Below, piece after piece: positions 60,335-64,000 of a DNA stretch of 64,000 nucleotides. Within the stretch, counting starts at the first letter, position 1, and every line of letters starts with the position of its first letter. The notes under the pieces are model-generated. The model saw nothing but the letters and a program-made list of their open reading frames with translations. It was not told the DNA's origin and ran no database searches. Origin of the DNA: Pseudodesulfovibrio alkaliphilus (GTDB taxonomy: Bacteria; Desulfobacterota; Desulfovibrionia; Desulfovibrionales; Desulfovibrionaceae); NCBI RefSeq assembly GCF_009729555.1, contig NZ_WODC01000006.1:1-64000 (forward strand). Direction: 5' to 3'. The translations under genes and the position numbers were made by a program.

Positions 60335-60420
60335 CGTTCAACTATATGCACAATGTCCCTCCGTCTCCAAGAACAATGTGACAGGTTTCAGGTTGTGCCG
60401 GATGCCGCCCTCGGGGCGGG

Positions 60421-62778
60421 TCAGAATCCGTCGTGACCTGTGGGCAGGCGGATCACGAAGGTGGTGCCCCGGCCCAGCTCGGTTTCGAAGGTAATGGTGC
60501 CGCCGTGTTTGTCGACGATGGCCGCGTAGGCGATGCTCAGTCCCTGCCCTGTGCCTCCGCCGACCGGCTTGGTGGTGAAGAAGGGGTCGAAAATCCTGGA
60601 GCGGATGGCCTCGGGGATGCCGGTGCCCGTGTCGCTGACGCGGATTTCGACCGCTCCGTCGCGGCTGGCCGTGGCGATGCGGATGGTACCTCGTCTTTCG
60701 GGGTTGTCGCCCACCACGTCGCGGATGGCGTGGGTGGCGTTGATGACCACGTTAAGCAGGGCCTGCTTGATGTCGTCGGTCAGACACACGACCTGGGGCA
60801 GGTCCGGGTCCAGGTCGGTCTCCATGTCGGCAACGAACTTGTATTCGTTGCGGGCCACGACAATAGTGTTTTCGATGACCCGGTTCAGGTCGGTCAGGGT
60901 CTTTTCGCGGCCGCCGGGGTGTGCGAATTCCCGCATGGACCTGACCACGTTGCCGATGCGCTGAACACCCTCCTCGATATGCTCCGCCGAGAGCGGCAGA
61001 TGCGTCCGCAGGAAATCGAGGTCCGCATCGCCGGCAAGCTGCACCGCCTTTTGGACGAGCTCGGCGGTGGGCCTGCCCTCGCGAGAGGCTTGCACCAGAT
61101 CCTGGCAGGTCTCAAGGAGCGGCAGCAGTTCGGCAATGGCCTGGCGCAGGAACTGGGTGTTGTCGCCCACGAATTGCGCAGGGGTGTTGATCTCGTGGGC
61201 TATGCCCGCCGCCAGTTGGCCGATGGCCTCCAGTTTCTGGGACTGGAGCAGCTGGGTCTCAAGCTGGCGCAGGTGCGTCACCTCGCGTCCCTGGATGAGC
61301 AGACCGATCCGGGTGTCGGATTCGTCGAGGATGGCGCTCGCGGTCAGCTCCAGCAAGCCGGGGTGGCCGTCGGTGCGCTCGAAACGCAGGTTGTGGACCA
61401 GGGAGGCGCGGTCGTCCCGGCATTGGTCCATGGCGCGTTCCACCTCGGGCCAGTCCCACGACAAGGCGCATTCGACCAAGGGGCGGCCGAGGACTTCTTC
61501 CGGTTCCAGCCCGAACAGGGTCTGGGCGGTTTCATTCCAGCGCACCACGGTGGTGTCGGGATCTATGCGTACAAGCATGATGGGGATGGACTCCAGCAAC
61601 AGCTTGATCTCCCGGTTGGCCGCTTCGACGCGGGCCTTGTCCCGGTTGCGGAGCATTCGGAGCCAGACCCGTTGCAGGAGCACGGTCAGGGCGCGGATGT
61701 CGGAGTCGTTGTAGTGGCTCTTTTTGTTGGCCACCGCCACCACGGCCACGATCCGCTCCTGATGCGTCACCGGAACGGTCAGTAACCGGGTCAGGGGTAC
61801 ATGCCCGACGGGAACGCCGCGGGCGGCCGGGTGGTCGCTCAGTGTCTCGTTGATTATCAGCGGTCGGCGCTGCCGGATGCACTCGGCCCACAGCCCTGCC
61901 TTGGTTACCTGAAATTGGAGGGTGGCGTCTTCGGTCCTGCACTGGGCAAGGACTTCCTTGGACCAGGCGTGGACGATCATGACCGATTCGTCCTCGGTCA
62001 TCAGGCCCACGAAGCCGATGCGACTGCTGGCGGAGACCAGGGCCGCCTCCAGGGCGAAGGCCATCACCTCGTCCACCGGGGCGTCGGCCATATGGTCCAG
62101 TTGCAGGAGCATCTCCTGACGCCGGGTGTCCAGCCGCAGTTGGTCCCGGGTGCGCCGCAGCATGGTTGCGATGGCGGCCAGCGCCACGGAAACGATCATG
62201 ATCGCGAAGCCGCCTGCGGTGAGCCACCGTCTGAGGCCGCGCTCCCTGTCCAGGGCCTCACTCTTCTCGGCGACAAGGACTTCCATGCGCGTCTGATAAC
62301 GCTGCAATTCTTCGTCCATCAGCAGTTTGCCCGTGGCATCGTGGATGAGCGAGAGCAGGAGCCTTCTGCCCGTGGCATCGACAAAGGGGGAGCTGTATAC
62401 CTCCACCGACCGGATGGTGCCGTCGGCCAGGCGGTGGGGGAAAATGAAATAATTGCGCTGTTCGTCCCTGGCCCGGCGAAACTCCATGGCCACTTCGGCG
62501 GACGAGAGCCGGTTGATGTCCTGGATGCGCATGGAGCGCAGTGTCGCCAGGGAGTAACCATAAAAATGCAGGGCGGAATCGTTGGCGTCGAGGATCGAGC
62601 CGTCGGCAGGGTCGATGAGCAGGGCGATGTTGTGATGGTCGCGCAGTTCCGGGCCGATGGTCGGTCCCGAATCAGCTCCGGCGGGCAGGATGGCACCAAG
62701 AGCCAGGAACGCCAGGGCTGTCTGGAAAACGAGGAACGCCAGCGTTGTCCGGGGGGTGTGTCGTCCGTGGTGCCTCAT
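60421..62778 (-). CDS. Sensor histidine kinase with predicted extracytoplasmic PAS domain
   Basis: The 785-residue protein has an N-terminal signal-like helix, then a PAS domain (HNIALLIDPADGSILDANDS; FYGYSLATLRSMRIQDINRL) that precedes the single internal transmembrane segment (GGFAIMIVSVALAAIATML, about 213-231). The PAS domain would thus lie in the periplasm. A GAF domain (ESVMIVHAWSKEVLAQCRTED), a second PAS domain (LLLESIPIMLVRIDPDTTVV), a HisKA with HEINTPAQFVGDN and an HATPase (DTGTGIPEAI, GTGQGLSIAY) follow. No receiver is fused. It is divergent from the kinase at 62973, with 194 bases between. Confidence 0.87.
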   Translation of the reverse strand: MRHHGRHTPRTTLAFLVFQTALAFLALGAILPAGADSGPTIGPELRDHHNIALLIDPADGSILDANDSALHFYGYSLATLRSMRIQDINRLSSAEVAMEFRRARDEQRNYFIFPHRLADGTIRSVEVYSSPFVDATGRRLLLSLIHDATGKLLMDEELQRYQTRMEVLVAEKSEALDRERGLRRWLTAGGFAIMIVSVALAAIATMLRRTRDQLRLDTRRQEMLLQLDHMADAPVDEVMAFALEAALVSASSRIGFVGLMTEDESVMIVHAWSKEVLAQCRTEDATLQFQVTKAGLWAECIRQRRPLIINETLSDHPAARGVPVGHVPLTRLLTVPVTHQERIVAVVAVANKKSHYNDSDIRALTVLLQRVWLRMLRNRDKARVEAANREIKLLLESIPIMLVRIDPDTTVVRWNETAQTLFGLEPEEVLGRPLVECALSWDWPEVERAMDQCRDDRASLVHNLRFERTDGHPGLLELTASAILDESDTRIGLLIQGREVTHLRQLETQLLQSQKLEAIGQLAAGIAHEINTPAQFVGDNTQFLRQAIAELLPLLETCQDLVQASREGRPTAELVQKAVQLAGDADLDFLRTHLPLSAEHIEEGVQRIGNVVRSMREFAHPGGREKTLTDLNRVIENTIVVARNEYKFVADMETDLDPDLPQVVCLTDDIKQALLNVVINATHAIRDVVGDNPERRGTIRIATASRDGAVEIRVSDTGTGIPEAIRSRIFDPFFTTKPVGGGTGQGLSIAYAAIVDKHGGTITFETELGRGTTFVIRLPTGHDGF

Positions 62779-62826
62779 GTCCTGCCCTGTTGGATGAAGA
62801 TTGGGGGTGCGCCTGATTGGCAAGTC

Positions 62827-62841
62827 CTGTGATTATCACAG
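62827..62841. promoter_or_regulatory. Perfect palindrome between two divergent kinase genes
   Basis: CTGTGAT-T-ATCACAG is a 15-base perfect dyad in the 194-base divergent region, 49 bases from one start codon and about 131 from the other. It is close to the CRP/FNR-type half-sites TGTGA/TCACA but with only three bases between them, compared with six in CRP sites. A binding site for an unknown regulator is plausible. Confidence 0.4.
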
Positions 62842-62972
62842 CATGTATCCGCAGAGGACATTCTTTTGCAATGATAATATGTTCGCGGGCAAAGGCCCGG
62901 CGGTGATATTGTTGTCGCCTTGTCAGGAGGCAGGTCATCCCGTATCGTCGGACCCAAACGGAGGATGCGGGC

Positions 62973-64000
62973 ATGGGCGAGTTCGACTACGACTCCCTGG
63001 GGATATGCTACTGGAATGGGAGCATGGAACCCTTCGTGGTGGGAATCATCGGTTCCGGGCCAGGGGTGAAGGCCCTGCTCGACATCGTCTTTGTGGAGGA
63101 TTTCCGGGAATTTCTGCCGGACATACTGCTGGCGGCGGCAAGCCATGTCGCCCGGGAGTCGGATCGGGCTCTTTTCGACGAGATCAACGTGCCGGTCTAT
63201 GACCGCTTCGAGGCCATGCTCGACAGGCACCCCGAAATCAATCTGGTGGTGGAGATGACGGGGAGCCCCGGCCTGCTCGAAACTCTTCGCCAGCGCGTTG
63301 GCGAATCCATATCGATTCTGGATCACCGCGAGGTCGCCTTTTTCTGCGGTCTGCACGACATGACCCTGGTCAAGAAGCACTGCATGGACAGTCTGGCCCA
63401 TCAGCGCAGCCTGCTTCAGTCCATTCTCGACGGCATCCGCGAGGACATCCTGCTCCTTGACCGCGCAGGAAACGTGGTGGACCTCAACCGCATCGTCTGG
63501 GAGCGGGCCGGGGCACAGCGCAAGGACCTTCTTGGCAAGCCTTGCTGGGAGGCCGCCAGACTGCGGGACGGCTCGTCCTTTTGCAGCCTCATGGATCCGA
63601 CCTGTCCCTATCACCGGACCCTGGAGACGGGACGGCCCGAGGAGGCGCTCGTCACCCGCGTCAGTCGCGACGGCCTGCTTCAATATTATCGGCTCTATGC
63701 CTATCCCATTTTCGGCGTCCGGGGAGAGATGAGCCATGTGATGGTCATGCACCGTGACATCACCAAGCGCACCCTGCAGGAGCGGCATCAGACCCAGCGC
63801 GACAAGCTGGCCATCGTGGGCGAGATGTCCACGTATCTCGCCCACGAGATACGCAACCCCCTCTTCGTCATTGGCGGGTTCGCCAACACGCTGCTCAAGT
63901 CGCCGGACCTGACCGAGGCGAACAGGGGCAAGGTGGAGATTATGCTGGAGGAAAGCGGACGGCTTGAGCACATGCTCACCAGCATGCTCAATTTCGTCAG
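62973..64000 (+). CDS. PAS sensor histidine kinase with Rossmann-like N-terminal domain (partial, runs past the window end)
   Basis: From the ATG at 62973 (GGAGG site upstream) the frame is open to the window end, 342 codons. The first ~125 residues look like a Rossmann-type domain: VVGIIGSGPGVKALLDIVF, later INVPVYDRFEAMLDRHPEIN, LVVEMTGSPGLLETLRQRV and SISILDHREVAFF. A PAS domain follows (LLQSILDGIREDILLLDRAG; CPYHRTLETG), then HisKA with the phospho-acceptor in LAHEIRNPLFVIGGFAN. The HATPase domain should follow outside the window. The N-terminal domain is a probable sensor for a nucleotide or NAD-like ligand. No transmembrane segments: a cytoplasmic kinase. Confidence 0.85.
   Translation, partial: MGEFDYDSLGICYWNGSMEPFVVGIIGSGPGVKALLDIVFVEDFREFLPDILLAAASHVARESDRALFDEINVPVYDRFEAMLDRHPEINLVVEMTGSPGLLETLRQRVGESISILDHREVAFFCGLHDMTLVKKHCMDSLAHQRSLLQSILDGIREDILLLDRAGNVVDLNRIVWERAGAQRKDLLGKPCWEAARLRDGSSFCSLMDPTCPYHRTLETGRPEEALVTRVSRDGLLQYYRLYAYPIFGVRGEMSHVMVMHRDITKRTLQERHQTQRDKLAIVGEMSTYLAHEIRNPLFVIGGFANTLLKSPDLTEANRGKVEIMLEESGRLEHMLTSMLNFV

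Overview
The window looks like the chromosome of an anaerobic, GC-rich bacterium of the Desulfovibrionaceae type (Desulfovibrio/Pseudodesulfovibrio-like). This is inferred from a class III (oxygen-sensitive) ribonucleotide reductase NrdD/NrdG, an FMN 2-hydroxy-acid oxidoreductase next to a TauE-type permease, a CbiR/CobU cobamide pair, a very high density of sensor kinases and many ATGA-coupled operons. No rRNA, tRNA or CRISPR array was seen. Nearly all of the window is ordinary dense coding sequence; the only clearly foreign-looking part is the AT-richer left edge.

Layout. 1-1.3 kb: the end of an IS5-type insertion sequence sits in a two-gene ATPase/DUF4276 cassette and cuts the second gene after about 27 codons. 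1.4-4.2 kb: an unusually long GlmS-like amidotransferase/SIS protein. 4.5-13.4 kb: a one-direction signalling cluster of hybrid kinase, periplasmic ligand-binding protein, second hybrid kinase, single-domain receiver and GAF/HD-GYP protein; the two kinases share an unfamiliar C-terminal domain after their receivers. 13.4-16.0 kb: CheV coupled to a DUF885-type protein. 16.2-22.9 kb: small proteins, FmdB-type zinc ribbon, purB, pyrE, an L,D-transpeptidase coupled to a membrane coiled-coil protein, and two small membrane proteins. 23.0-25.8 kb: nrdD and nrdG behind a 591-base AT-rich region with clustered DnaA-box-like sites.

26.3-31.9 kb: MscS-type channel, membrane metallophosphoesterase, then a FadR-type regulator with an evident operator, an FMN hydroxy-acid oxidoreductase and a TauE permease. 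32.0-37.0 kb (minus strand): CbiR, CobU, a DHH phosphoesterase and PolA. 37.3-40.5 kb: a PHP (endonuclease Q-like) domain fused to a UvrD helicase. 40.6-45.8 kb: a MarR-controlled RND efflux operon without an outer-membrane channel, followed by a palindromic repeat region. 46-53 kb: methyltransferase, ComFB, an unknown protein, exported MsrAB, a BOF-domain protein, a secreted alpha/beta hydrolase coupled to MlaA, and an aminotransferase. 53.4-56.9 kb: FKBP-type isomerase, trpS, a site-2-protease-like peptidase and an AbrB-type membrane protein. 57-64 kb: three further histidine kinases, the last running off the window and missing a stop codon.

Two short elements (17620-17833 and 29893-30016) share the same imperfect terminal inverted repeats and both lie directly in front of a gene start; they look like a MITE-like family of this genome. 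The observations judged most worth follow-up are the IS-broken ATPase/DUF4276 pair, the shared kinase C-terminal domain, the PHP-UvrD fusion, the MITE-like leaders, the secreted hydrolase-MlaA pair, and the Rossmann-type N-terminus of the last kinase.
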